Origin: Bradyrhizobium sp. NFR13 | GTDB taxonomy: Bacteria > Pseudomonadota > Alphaproteobacteria > Rhizobiales > Xanthobacteraceae | Direction of reading: 5' to 3' | Assembly: GCF_900114605.1 (NCBI RefSeq) | Contig: NZ_FOTP01000004.1 | Location: forward strand, 372,001 to 436,000 | DNA length: 64,000 nt | Shown here: positions 44,955-52,852 of the stretch, piece after piece | Numbering within the stretch: the stretch's first letter is position 1 | Layout: the number at the start of each line of letters is the position of its first letter | The notes under the pieces: generated by a model | Seen by the model: only the letters and a program-made list of their open reading frames with translations | The model's database searches: none | What the model was told of the DNA's origin: nothing | Program-made: the position numbers and the translations under genes

Positions 44955-44971
44955 GGTCTGTACCAAATTTT

Positions 44972-44998
44972 TTGGCACTCAAATATGACGGGTGCCAG
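44972..44998. promoter_or_regulatory. Degenerate CIRCE-like repeat
   Basis: TTGGCACTC (44972-44980), 9 bases, GGGTGCCAG (44990-44998) resembles the CIRCE operator TTAGCACTC-N9-GAGTGCTAA of HrcA. It lies upstream of the RpoH-like promoter, so it may act on a second start further upstream. A 7-base inverted repeat, GTTAGCA-N15-TGCTAAC, follows at 45036-45064. Confidence 0.65.
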
Positions 44999-45262
44999 AA
45001 TTGGTTAAAGCCCTCCGACAGTGGCCCTCGCACGCGTTAGCATTCGCGGTAAGCTGCTGCTAACACTCGGTTTTCAACTCATTATTAAACTTTTAAGCTT
45101 GTGATGAAGGCGTTGCTTGCGTCACATTTCATGCATCGTGTTGTCATGGGCGAAGTGGAAGCCGGTTCGCTGCAGTCAGCGCGGTCAAAGGAGAGCAGAG
45201 CGAAGTTCGACGTCAAACCGGAATCCACTTAGCCGAATGCGCTCTGTCCATGGAGGTTGAAC

Positions 45263-45547
45263 ATGGTCTCGAGAAATGCAGCTTCTGACGATTTCAGAAA
45301 GCAGGTGCTTGGCTACGGACTGACGACGGCGCAGATCCTCTACCGCATGCCCGACCACCCCTCGCTGCTGCAAACATATGTCTGGCAGGACTACGATCTG
45401 TTTCCGAAGTTTCCCGCGCTAAAGGATTTCCTGGATTTCTGGCAGGAAAAGCTCGATGGCCCGCTGTTCGCGGTAACCGTCGTGCATTCGAAGCTGATCA
45501 AGCCGGCCGAACTGCGCGCGGTGGATGGCGTGTTTCGACTCCACTAA
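45263..45547 (+). CDS. usg: Usg-family protein
   Basis: A 94-residue Usg protein, a family of unknown biochemical function known from alphaproteobacteria. Conserved ILYRMPDHPSLLQTYVWQDYDLFPKFP lies at about residues 25-51 and FPALKDFLDFWQEKLDGPLF near 50-70. GGAGG 6 bases before ATG 45263 supports this start. It stands alone between groES and the dipeptidase gene, and no trp gene is nearby. Confidence in the family is high, in function none. Confidence 0.85.
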   Translation: MVSRNAASDDFRKQVLGYGLTTAQILYRMPDHPSLLQTYVWQDYDLFPKFPALKDFLDFWQEKLDGPLFAVTVVHSKLIKPAELRAVDGVFRLH

Positions 45548-45631
45548 CGGTCAATCGTCGAAACTGCTTGTTGCCCGTCACATGGTGGCTAGTATCGAAA
45601 CACCTCTGTTTCGGTTCTCAGCGAGAGTGCG

Positions 45632-46693
45632 ATGACGGCAGCGATCCCTGTTTTCGACGGCCACAACGACGTTCTGTTGCGTCTCTACAAATCGAAGTCG
45701 GCCGATCCCGTCGCCGATTTTCTGGCCGGAGAACAAGCCGGTCACCTCGATCTGCAGAAGGCGAAGGCCGGCTCGTTTGCGGGTGGCTTTTTCGCACTGT
45801 ACTCGCCGGCTGCCAGCAAGCCTGCTGCGTTTTTCGAGCAGATGACCGGCGGGCGCTACGCCCTGCCACTTCCGGATCCCTTGACGCTGGAAGAAGCGCG
45901 GACATCCGTCGTCGCCGAACTGGCAATCCTGCTGCAAATCGTGCGCGCGTCCCACGGAGCGGTCGCCATCTGCACGACGACGGCCGAGATCAGGTCGGCG
46001 ATGGCACGCGGGGCTTTGGCTGTGGTCATCCATCTCGAGGGCGCGGAAGCGATCGACGAGAAACTCCAATTCCTCGAAATCCTCTATGCAGCGGGCCTGC
46101 GGTCGATCGGACCGGTCTGGAGCCGCACCACCATTTTTGGCCATGGCGTACCGTTTCATTTCCCGGCCGGACCTGATCTGGGCGAAGGCCTCACCGCTGC
46201 CGGCGAGCGGCTGGTGGCAGCGTGCAATGACATGAAGATCATGATCGATCTGTCCCACATCACCGAGAAGGGGTTCTGGGATGTAGCGCGCCTGAGCAAG
46301 GCGCCGCTGGTCGCGACCCATTCCAACGCGCACGCGCTGTGTCCGTCACCGCGCAATCTGACCGATCGGCAACTCGCTGCGATCCGCGACACCGAAGGCA
46401 TGGTCGGTCTCAATTTTGCGACCTGCTTTCTTCGCCCTGACGGTGCCATGAGGCCGGATACCGACATAGACCTGATGGTGCAGCAGATCGATTACTTGCT
46501 CGAGAAAGTCGGAGAGGGCCATGTCGGCCTGGGATCGGATTTCGACGGCGCGACCGTGCCCGAAAAAATCGGCTCGGTCGCAGGCCTGCAAGTGCTGTTC
46601 TCGGCATTGCGGGATAAAGGATATTCCGAGTCCCTGCTGACCAAACTCGGTGCGACCAATTGGCTGGATCTTCTGCAGCGAACGATCTGCTGA
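45632..46693 (+). CDS. Membrane dipeptidase-like M19 family zinc peptidase
   Basis: A 353-residue M19 (renal dipeptidase-like) hydrolase that cleaves dipeptides, with a two-zinc site. Ligands are visible: HxD in FDGHNDVLL near residue 12, a bridging Glu in VVIHLEGAEA near 133, His residues in IMIDLSHITEKGF and PLVATHSNAHAL, and the final Asp in HVGLGSDFDGA near 300. It lacks a signal peptide, so it is cytoplasmic here. Substrate range is unknown; related enzymes cleave D-Ala- or proline-containing dipeptides. Confidence 0.9.
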   Translation: MTAAIPVFDGHNDVLLRLYKSKSADPVADFLAGEQAGHLDLQKAKAGSFAGGFFALYSPAASKPAAFFEQMTGGRYALPLPDPLTLEEARTSVVAELAILLQIVRASHGAVAICTTTAEIRSAMARGALAVVIHLEGAEAIDEKLQFLEILYAAGLRSIGPVWSRTTIFGHGVPFHFPAGPDLGEGLTAAGERLVAACNDMKIMIDLSHITEKGFWDVARLSKAPLVATHSNAHALCPSPRNLTDRQLAAIRDTEGMVGLNFATCFLRPDGAMRPDTDIDLMVQQIDYLLEKVGEGHVGLGSDFDGATVPEKIGSVAGLQVLFSALRDKGYSESLLTKLGATNWLDLLQRTIC

Positions 46694-46868
46694 TACGCAG
46701 GCGATCACGCGTTTCTTTCTCACCCCGCTTGGCAAAAGCGACGTCTCGCAAGTTGTACCAGCTCGGTGCGCTCAACGCGACGGATGAATTGCCGCTGCGC
46801 TGAACTACAGCTAGGTTCCCAAACGCGCTGGCCGCTTGTTTGGCATTGCGCCGGGTGGGAAACACGAC

Positions 46869-47420
46869 ATGGCGAAGCTGAAGCGAACGTCAAAGAGCGC
46901 GGTGAAAACTGCTGCGACGAAGAAGCCTGCGGCACAGGCGGTGGCGAATGCAGCGACGAAGCTCTCTGTTGGTAAGCCAGCCAAGGCGAGTACAAAAGCT
47001 GTCGCCAAAGCCGCCGTGAAACCCGGCCCGCGCCGCAAGCAGCGCGTCGCGATCAGTCACTATCAGGAAGAAGCATTTCTCGGCGACGGTCTGCGTGCCT
47101 ATGCGAAGTATCGCGATCTCGGCGTCGCCGCTGCGACCGGCGGTTTGGCGCAGGCGCATGTCATCCGGCTGATCGGACCTTGCGATCCGAAAGAGGTCTC
47201 GAAGCTGCACTATCACGACGCCGAATTTCAGCTGGTCTATGTGCTGAACGGCTGGGTGAAGACTTACATGGAGGGCGAGGGCGAGACATTGATGCGTCAG
47301 GGCTCGAGCTGGACCCAGCCGCCGCGCATCAGGCACCTGATCCGCGATTACTCCGACAATTGCGAATTGCTGGAAGTGATCCTTCCGGCGGAGTTCAGGA
47401 CCGTCGAGGTCAAGGGCTGA
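46869..47420 (+). CDS. Cupin-fold protein with Lys/Ala-rich N-terminal tail
   Basis: A 183-residue protein. The first about 57 residues are a low-complexity Lys/Ala/Thr tail (AKLKRTSKSAVKTAATKKPA start) similar in composition to histone H1 tails. The rest is a small cupin barrel with metal-type ligands in KLHYHDAEFQLVYVLNGW and a late RIRHLIRDYSD. ATG 46869 follows GGGTGGGA. It ends 3 bases before the convergent nupC stop. The cupin function is unknown; the basic tail may bind nucleic acid, which is inference. Confidence 0.82.
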   Translation: MAKLKRTSKSAVKTAATKKPAAQAVANAATKLSVGKPAKASTKAVAKAAVKPGPRRKQRVAISHYQEEAFLGDGLRAYAKYRDLGVAAATGGLAQAHVIRLIGPCDPKEVSKLHYHDAEFQLVYVLNGWVKTYMEGEGETLMRQGSSWTQPPRIRHLIRDYSDNCELLEVILPAEFRTVEVKG

Positions 47421-47423
47421 TCC

Positions 47424-48674
47424 TTATGTCAGGACACCCACGATCGCGCCCATCAGGCAGGTCGTCAGCGTCCCCGAGACGATCGACTTCACACCGAGCG
47501 CGTTGATTTCGTTGCGACGCTCCGGCGCCATGGTGCCCAGGCCTCCGATCATGATTCCGAGGCTGGCAAAATTTGCAAATCCGCACAGCGCATAAAGCAT
47601 GATGAGGCGCGAGCGCGCATCCAGCGCATCGGGACCGAGTTTCGCCAATTGAACATAGGCGATCAACTCGTTGAGGATCGTCTTGACGCCCATCAGCGAG
47701 CCCGCGGTCAACGCCTGGTCCCACGGCAGGCCCATCAGCCAGCATATCGGCGCCATCAGGTAACCCAGCATCCGCTGGACCGAGATCGGCGTTCCTCCGA
47801 TCGTCGGCATCATCATGAGGATGGCGTTCATCAGATACATCAGCGCCACGAAGACCAGCAGCAGGGCGATGATGTTGACGAGCAGTTCGATGCCTGCACT
47901 CGTGCCCTTGACGATTGCATCTATCGTGCTCGTGGCCGACGCGTCCGGATTGGCTAGCAATCCACCGGTGCGACGATCCTCCGTCTCAGGCACCATGATC
48001 AGGCTGACAAGGATGGCAGCCGGCGCTGAGAGCACAGAAGCAATCACGAAGTGAGCCGATGCATCGGGGATCAGCGGCGCCATGAAAGTGGCGTAGAGCA
48101 CCAGCACGGTACCGGCGATCCCCGCCATGCCGCCCGTCATCACCAGAAACAGTTCGCTGCGCGTGAGCTGTGCGAGGTACGGGCGGATGAACAACGGGGC
48201 CTCGACCATGCCCAGAAAGATGTTCGCGGCCGTTGACAGCCCGACTGCGCCACCGATGCCAAGTGTGCGTTCAAGCAGCCATGCCATGCCGCGCACGATC
48301 GGCGGCAGGACACGCCAGTAGAACAGCAGGCTGGTCAGCACGCTGATGATCAGCACCACGGGGAGCGCCTGCAGCGCCAGCACGAAATCCGCGCCGGGAT
48401 TCTTGAGATCGAACGGCAATGCGCCGCCGCCGAGATAACCGAACACGAAAGACGTGCCGGCGCGCGACGCCGCGGCGATGGTGCTGACAGCATCGTTGAT
48501 GCTGCTGAAGGCGCGGGTAACGACGGGAAGCTTCAGCAGGACCGCGGCAGTGACGATCGTCAATGCGAGACCGATCACGGCCTGTCTCAGCGATACCTTG
48601 CTGCGGTTTTCACCGAGCGCCCAGGCGATCCCCAAAAGCGCGATGACGCCGAACGCCGATTGTAGCTGCAGCAT
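47424..48674 (-). CDS. nupC: Concentrative nucleoside transporter NupC-type
   Basis: A 416-residue Na+- or H+-coupled nucleoside transporter of the CNT family. The N-terminal helices and the NTD-type GLSTAANIFLGMVEAPLFIRPYL near residue 150 are conserved; GLSTAAN..G and QSA-like substrate-binding motifs are typical. The C-terminal gating domain, with NELIAYVQLAKLGPDALDARSRLIMLYALCGFANFASLGI shortened in part here, completes the fold. It is downstream of the minus-strand SDR gene and convergent with the cupin. Substrate probably pyrimidine or purine nucleoside. Confidence 0.9.
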   Translation of the reverse strand: MLQLQSAFGVIALLGIAWALGENRSKVSLRQAVIGLALTIVTAAVLLKLPVVTRAFSSINDAVSTIAAASRAGTSFVFGYLGGGALPFDLKNPGADFVLALQALPVVLIISVLTSLLFYWRVLPPIVRGMAWLLERTLGIGGAVGLSTAANIFLGMVEAPLFIRPYLAQLTRSELFLVMTGGMAGIAGTVLVLYATFMAPLIPDASAHFVIASVLSAPAAILVSLIMVPETEDRRTGGLLANPDASATSTIDAIVKGTSAGIELLVNIIALLLVFVALMYLMNAILMMMPTIGGTPISVQRMLGYLMAPICWLMGLPWDQALTAGSLMGVKTILNELIAYVQLAKLGPDALDARSRLIMLYALCGFANFASLGIMIGGLGTMAPERRNEINALGVKSIVSGTLTTCLMGAIVGVLT

Positions 48675-48687
48675 GAATCCCCCGAAA

Positions 48688-48707
48688 CCGCGGCGATGAT
48701 GCCGCGG
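48688..48707. terminator. Hairpin between the SDR and nupC genes
   Basis: CCGCGGC (48688-48694) pairs with GCCGCGG (48701-48707) around GATGAT. Reading the minus strand, only a short T-run follows, so it is a weak terminator of the SDR operon or a structured nupC leader. Confidence 0.55.
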
Positions 48708-48752
48708 CTCCTTAATTCATGCAATCGCAATGCCGCTGAGGCGGGTTACGTT

Positions 48753-49511
48753 TTATCCGCGTCCGACGAACGGCATCTTCGTTGCCATGACCGTCATGGT
48801 CAGCACATTGGCGTCGAGCGGCAGGCCGGCCATATAGGCGACGGCATCGCCGACGGCCTTGGCGTCCATGCGCGGCTCCTGCTTCGAGGTGCCGTCGGGC
48901 TGTAGCACGCCGGGGCCGTTGACCATGCGGTCGGTCATGGGTGTGGCGGCGTTGCCGATATCGACCTGGCCGACGGCGATGTCATAGGCGCGGCCGTCGA
49001 GATTGCTGGCCTTGGTCAGGCCGGTGATGGCGTGTTTGGTCGACGTGTAGGCGGCCGAGAACGGGCGCGGTGCATGCGCCGAGATCGAGCCGTTATTGAT
49101 GATGCGGCCGCCGCGGGGCGTCTGATCCTTCATGATGCGGAAGGCATGCTGCGTGCACAGGAACGGCGCAGTGAGATTGGTGTTCACCACAGCCTGCCAC
49201 TGTTCGAGGCCGAGGTCTTCGAACGGGATTGCCGGCGCGCCCATGCCGGCATTGTTGAACAGCACGTCGAGCCGGCCGAATTCCTGCATGATCCTGGCGA
49301 ACAGCGCGGCGATGGAGGCCGGGTCTGCCATGTCGGCGCTCACGGGGAGGCTCTTGCCGCCATTGGCTGCGCCGAGCTTCTGGGTCTCTTGCAGCAGTTC
49401 GAGTCGGCGACCGGCGAGCACGACGGTGAAACCGGCATTCATCAGCGCGAGCGATGCGGCACGGCCGACGCCGGTGCCAGCTCCGGTCACGAGTGCGATC
49501 TTGTTGGTCAT
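48753..49511 (-). CDS. SDR-family oxidoreductase
   Basis: A 252-residue short-chain dehydrogenase: TGAGTGVG near residue 9, NNAG around 88, catalytic Ser in [10 protein letters not shown] and YTSTK near 157. It is close to classical SDRs; the substrate is unknown. ATG 49511 is the natural start, as a longer in-frame reading extends backwards over the neighbouring acetyltransferase gene. It follows the GNAT gene by 50 bases on the same strand and may be the last gene of the Anbu operon or a separate unit. Confidence 0.86.
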   Translation of the reverse strand: MTNKIALVTGAGTGVGRAASLALMNAGFTVVLAGRRLELLQETQKLGAANGGKSLPVSADMADPASIAALFARIMQEFGRLDVLFNNAGMGAPAIPFEDLGLEQWQAVVNTNLTAPFLCTQHAFRIMKDQTPRGGRIINNGSISAHAPRPFSAAYTSTKHAITGLTKASNLDGRAYDIAVGQVDIGNAATPMTDRMVNGPGVLQPDGTSKQEPRMDAKAVGDAVAYMAGLPLDANVLTMTVMATKMPFVGRG

Positions 49512-49561
49512 CTGTTTCGTCCCTGTGTTCTTTTTACGAGAGGTCTTTTTGAGCAAGGTCT

Positions 49562-50068
49562 TTATTTTGAGAGATCCCGGACCATGAAACGTGCGTTGTC
49601 GCCGTAGCTTTGCAGTTTCTGATCCAGTTCGGAATCGCGCAGGATGGTGAAATCGTGTCGTTGCCAAAAATGAACTGAATTGTTGACGGCAACAAGCGTC
49701 ATGTTGGGCAGTTGCATCAGCCTGGCGCGTGCCGCCATCATATCGACGGCCACAGTCGCCGCGCCGGATCTGCGGGTGTCGGGCAGCAATGCGAGATCGT
49801 GAATGTAGAAGGTCGAGGGCGCGGCGGGCATTGTGAGCAGGCTGTTCAGTGCCGGCGGTTCCTTGAATTGCCAGGGATGGCTGATGAGATAACCCTTGAT
49901 CCCGTCCTGGGCTTCGAGCACGGCGCAACCGCTTGGATTCAGCGCCATGCGGTTCGCGAACACGACCTCGTCTTCGGGAAAATCGGGATGAACGGCATCG
50001 GCGATGGCGAGGACGGACGGCAGGTCCGCCTCCGTCATGATGCGCCATTTCATCGGAACTGCGGTCAT
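49562..50068 (-). CDS. GNAT-family N-acetyltransferase
   Basis: A 168-residue acetyltransferase (acetyl-CoA to an amino group). Motif A is recognisable in [24 protein letters not shown] (shortened here) near residue 90, with the R-x-x-G/A pyrophosphate loop, and motif B in [15 protein letters not shown] near 132. The start is uncertain: ATG 50068 is used here, while TTG 50083 overlaps the Anbu stop as TTGA. Immediately downstream of Anbu, it may modify the same peptide or amino-acid product. Confidence 0.83.
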   Translation of the reverse strand: MTAVPMKWRIMTEADLPSVLAIADAVHPDFPEDEVVFANRMALNPSGCAVLEAQDGIKGYLISHPWQFKEPPALNSLLTMPAAPSTFYIHDLALLPDTRRSGAATVAVDMMAARARLMQLPNMTLVAVNNSVHFWQRHDFTILRDSELDQKLQSYGDNARFMVRDLSK

Positions 50069-50079
50069 CGCGGCCGCGC

Positions 50080-50826
50080 TCAATTGTCTTTCTTGTAGGG
50101 CGGGCGCGGAATGTTTTGATGCGCCGCGCGCAGTGCTGCCGACCAGCGCGAGCGCAGGTCGTGGAAATAGGGCTCGCCGGCTTCAATACGGTGATTGAGA
50201 TCGGCGTCGCAGACGTCGGTGCGGACAACCAGCACGTCGATCGGCAGGCCGACGCCGATATTGGAGCGCATGGTCGAGTCCATCGAGATCAGCCCCGTCT
50301 TCAGCGCCTCATAGAGTTCGACGTCGTAATGCATCGCGCGGTCGAGCACCGGCTTGCCGTATTTGTGCTCGCCGATCTGCAGATAGGGCGTGTCCACCGT
50401 GCATTCGATGAAGTTGCCGGCCGGGTAGACCATGAACAGGCGCATCTTGGCGCCCTTGATCTGGCCACCGAACAAGAACGAGACGTCGAAATTGATATCC
50501 TCGGCTTCCAGCGCCTTGCCCTCGGTCGCGTTGACGTGCCGGATAGCGCGGCCGATGCGCTGCGCAGCCTGAAACATTGTCGGGGCGTTCAGCAGGGTTT
50601 CCAGCTCGCCAGTGGCCGGGTTCTCCAGCCCCTCGCTCAGGGTGGAGAGCACCGATTGGCTGATGGCGAGGTTGCCCGCCGAGGCCACCGCCATGATGCG
50701 GTCGCCGGGCTGGTTGAAGATGTGCAGCTTGCGGAAGGTCGAAATGTTGTCGAGCCCGGCATTGGTGCGCGTGTCCGCGATCATCACCAGCCCGTCCTTG
50801 ACGAGAATTCCGCAGCAATAGGTCAT
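50080..50826 (-). CDS. Anbu-type proteasome-homologous peptidase
   Basis: A 248-residue peptidase of the Anbu (ancestral beta subunit) family, related to the 20S proteasome and HslV. The protein begins [20 protein letters not shown], so Thr2 is the expected N-terminal nucleophile once Met is removed. Asp in ADTRT and Lys in RKLHIF complete the active site. Anbu forms a helical assembly rather than a closed ring. It is encoded in the classic neighbourhood with transglutaminase, alpha-E and circularly permuted ATP-grasp genes, separated from the transglutaminase gene by a 48-base palindromic repeat. Confidence 0.9.
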   Translation of the reverse strand: MTYCCGILVKDGLVMIADTRTNAGLDNISTFRKLHIFNQPGDRIMAVASAGNLAISQSVLSTLSEGLENPATGELETLLNAPTMFQAAQRIGRAIRHVNATEGKALEAEDINFDVSFLFGGQIKGAKMRLFMVYPAGNFIECTVDTPYLQIGEHKYGKPVLDRAMHYDVELYEALKTGLISMDSTMRSNIGVGLPIDVLVVRTDVCDADLNHRIEAGEPYFHDLRSRWSAALRAAHQNIPRPPYKKDN

Positions 50827-50840
50827 CTTTGGTCCCTTGC

Positions 50841-50888
50841 GAGCGCGATCAGCAAAAGTGGACCACGGTTTTGCGTCCGATCGCGCTC
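50841..50888. repeat. Rhizobiales-type palindromic repeat inside the Anbu operon
   Basis: Outer arms GAGCGCGATC (50841-50850) and GATCGCGCTC (50879-50888) are perfect reverse complements. Inner GCAAAA (50852-50857) and TTTTGC (50869-50874) pair as well around AGTGGACC. This matches the AAAAGTGG..CGGTTTTGC repeats known across Rhizobiales. It lies between the transglutaminase stop and the Anbu start. Confidence 0.8.
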
Positions 50889-50961
50889 CAGAATAATATA
50901 GGGAAGCGTCTTACGCGGTGGGTATCGCCCGGGCAACCTCGGAAAACCGATTTGAGGTTGT

Positions 50962-51804
50962 TCAGGACTGGCTCTGCGATTGCGACTGGCCGCGGCCATT
51001 GGCCTGATCGACCTTGACGGCCACGGTCAGGGTTTCCGTGCCGCCGCCATAGCGGGTGCCGCGGACCGGGGCTGCCCCGAGGTAATCCAGGCCGATGGCA
51101 ACGCGGGCATGGGCGTCGGTGGTGCAGATGGCATTGGCGGGGTCGAAGCCGACCCAGCCGAGATCCGGCACATAGGCCTCGGCCCAAGCATGCCCGGCGA
51201 GCTGGTTGACCTCGCCATCGGCACGCCAGAAATGGCCGGAGACGAAGCGGGCGGGCACGCCGGCCGAGCGGGCGCAGGCGATGAAGATATGCGCGTAATC
51301 CTGGCAGACACCGCGCTTGCCGATGAAGGCCTCGCTGGCCGACGTGCCGGTGCTGGTCGGATCGGTGTCGAAGGTCATGTGCTCGTTGATGGCCATCATC
51401 AGCGCGTGCAGGAAGCCGAGCACGTCGGTGTCCGCGCCCGGCACAAGGTCCTTCGTAAAGACCTGCATCGCCGGACTGACGTCGGTCAGGTCGGTCTGGC
51501 GCAGGAACAGGCTTGGCGGAAACCGCTCGTCCGTGCCCTTCAGCACGCCGCCGGTGTCCTGGGTGTCGATCAGCCCCTCGACACTGACGGTCAGGTCCGA
51601 AATCGGTCCATGCGTCAGCACATGGGTGATATTGCCGAATGCATCTTCATGCAGATCAAGGCGGGAATCGGTGGAGACGTCGATCTGCCACTCGGCGACA
51701 TACTGGCCGTCATGGCTGCCCGGGGTCATGCGCAGAATCTGGATCACGCCCGAAGCCGGTGGCTCGTAGCGATAGGTCGTCGAATGGGCGATACGCAGGC
51801 GCAT
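50962..51804 (-). CDS. Transglutaminase-like cysteine protease family protein of the Anbu operon
   Basis: A 280-residue transglutaminase-like protein. An N-terminal beta domain (MRLRIAHSTTYRYEPPASGV start) precedes the core. The complete triad is visible: Cys in GKRGVCQDYAHIF near residue 158, His in LAGHAWAEAYVPD near 200, and Asp in VGFDPANA. A short QSQSQSQS tail ends the protein. It is the standard partner of alpha-E and ATP-grasp proteins in this operon. ATG 51804 is preferred; TTG 51849 overlaps the alpha-E stop and is less likely. Confidence 0.9.
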   Translation of the reverse strand: MRLRIAHSTTYRYEPPASGVIQILRMTPGSHDGQYVAEWQIDVSTDSRLDLHEDAFGNITHVLTHGPISDLTVSVEGLIDTQDTGGVLKGTDERFPPSLFLRQTDLTDVSPAMQVFTKDLVPGADTDVLGFLHALMMAINEHMTFDTDPTSTGTSASEAFIGKRGVCQDYAHIFIACARSAGVPARFVSGHFWRADGEVNQLAGHAWAEAYVPDLGWVGFDPANAICTTDAHARVAIGLDYLGAAPVRGTRYGGGTETLTVAVKVDQANGRGQSQSQSQS

Positions 51805-51845
51805 GGAAACGTGTCCGAATCTGCCGAAAGAGCCGTGAGGCTGGC

Positions 51846-52790
51846 TCAAATCAGATATTGCTTGGAGATGATGTCGCCAAGGCGGCTATTGTCCGCAATG
51901 AATTCCTGAATGAATTCATGCAGGCCGTGCTGGAAGATATCCTGCATATTGCTGTGTTCAAGCCTGTTGCGGACACCGCGGGCATGGCGCTGCGCGGCGC
52001 CCTGGCGGCCATAGGACACGCCGATCTGGTCGAGGTTCCGCACCAGATTGCCGTAGCAGCTCGCCAGCGAGCGCGGCAGCGTGTCGTTGAGGATCAAAAG
52101 GTCCGCGATCAGCCAGGGCTTCAGCGTCTCGCGATAGACCCAGTGATAGGCCGTGAGCGCCGACACCGATCGCAGGATCGACGTCCACTGATAGTAATCG
52201 AGTGGACCGCCGACATGCTCGTCTTCGGGCAGCAGCAGATGATATTTCACATCGAGAATGCGCGCGGTGTTGTCGGCGCGTTCCAGATGCAGGCCGAGCC
52301 GCGAGAACCAGTAGGCATCGTTGCGCAGCATGGTGCGGTAGGCTGAGCCGTCGAAGCGCAGCGATGTCTCCTGCACGAAGCGCAAGAAGTTTGCCAGCTG
52401 CTCGCGTGTCTTGGCGCCGCCGCTCCAGACCGATTGCAGCTCCAGCCACGCACTGTTGATGGTGTCCCACATCTCGCCGGTCAGCGCAGTGCGGACCGAA
52501 CGCGAATTCAGCCGCGCCGCCTCGATGCAGTTGCGGATCGAGGAGGGATTGGCGGTCGAGAACGAGAGATATTCGACGACATTGGTCTCGTTGGCTTCCT
52601 CGTACAGTTCATAGAAGGACGCGCTGACGCCTGCGGTGAGCAGCGCCGAGTCCCACTCATTGGTCTGGCCGATATACGTATTCGGCAGCGCGGTGACACG
52701 CAGCGTCGCCTCGATCGTGCGCGCGAGATATTCAGCGCGTTCGACATAGCGGGCTAGCCAGTACAGGTTTTCGGCGGTGCGCGAGAGCAT
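51846..52790 (-). CDS. Alpha-E domain protein
   Basis: A 314-residue alpha-helical (alpha-E) protein. The start MLSRTAENLYWLARYVERAEYLARTIE is the family signature; the rest is almost entirely helical and conserved (ERADNTARILDVKYHLLLPE near 190). The biochemical role is unproven; by gene association it is proposed to act with circularly permuted ATP-grasp enzymes in peptide or amino-acid ligation. It lies 62 bases after the ATP-grasp gene and is followed directly by the transglutaminase gene. Confidence 0.9.
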   Translation of the reverse strand: MLSRTAENLYWLARYVERAEYLARTIEATLRVTALPNTYIGQTNEWDSALLTAGVSASFYELYEEANETNVVEYLSFSTANPSSIRNCIEAARLNSRSVRTALTGEMWDTINSAWLELQSVWSGGAKTREQLANFLRFVQETSLRFDGSAYRTMLRNDAYWFSRLGLHLERADNTARILDVKYHLLLPEDEHVGGPLDYYQWTSILRSVSALTAYHWVYRETLKPWLIADLLILNDTLPRSLASCYGNLVRNLDQIGVSYGRQGAAQRHARGVRNRLEHSNMQDIFQHGLHEFIQEFIADNSRLGDIISKQYLI

Positions 52791-52852
52791 GCGGGAATGT
52801 TACTCTTTGAAAATTGGGTCGTCGGTCGAAGTCCGGTTGCCTATATCGAGAG

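Larger units (their letters stand above)
44844..45262. other. 419-base region between groES and usg
   Basis: Holds the divergent groESL control region (see the RpoH-type promoter and CIRCE-like site) and the leader of the plus-strand usg gene. A 42-codon frame at 45104-45232 lacks a ribosome-binding site, and I do not call it. Nothing else stands out. Confidence 0.5.

Noticed and set aside
45104-45232. 42-codon frame before usg (MKALLASHFMHRVVMG)
   Set aside because: No ribosome-binding site and no similarity known; short frames arise by chance.
48753-50228. 491-residue reading of the SDR gene
   Set aside because: The upstream half overlaps the GNAT gene in another frame; the real SDR begins at 49511 with its NAD motif.
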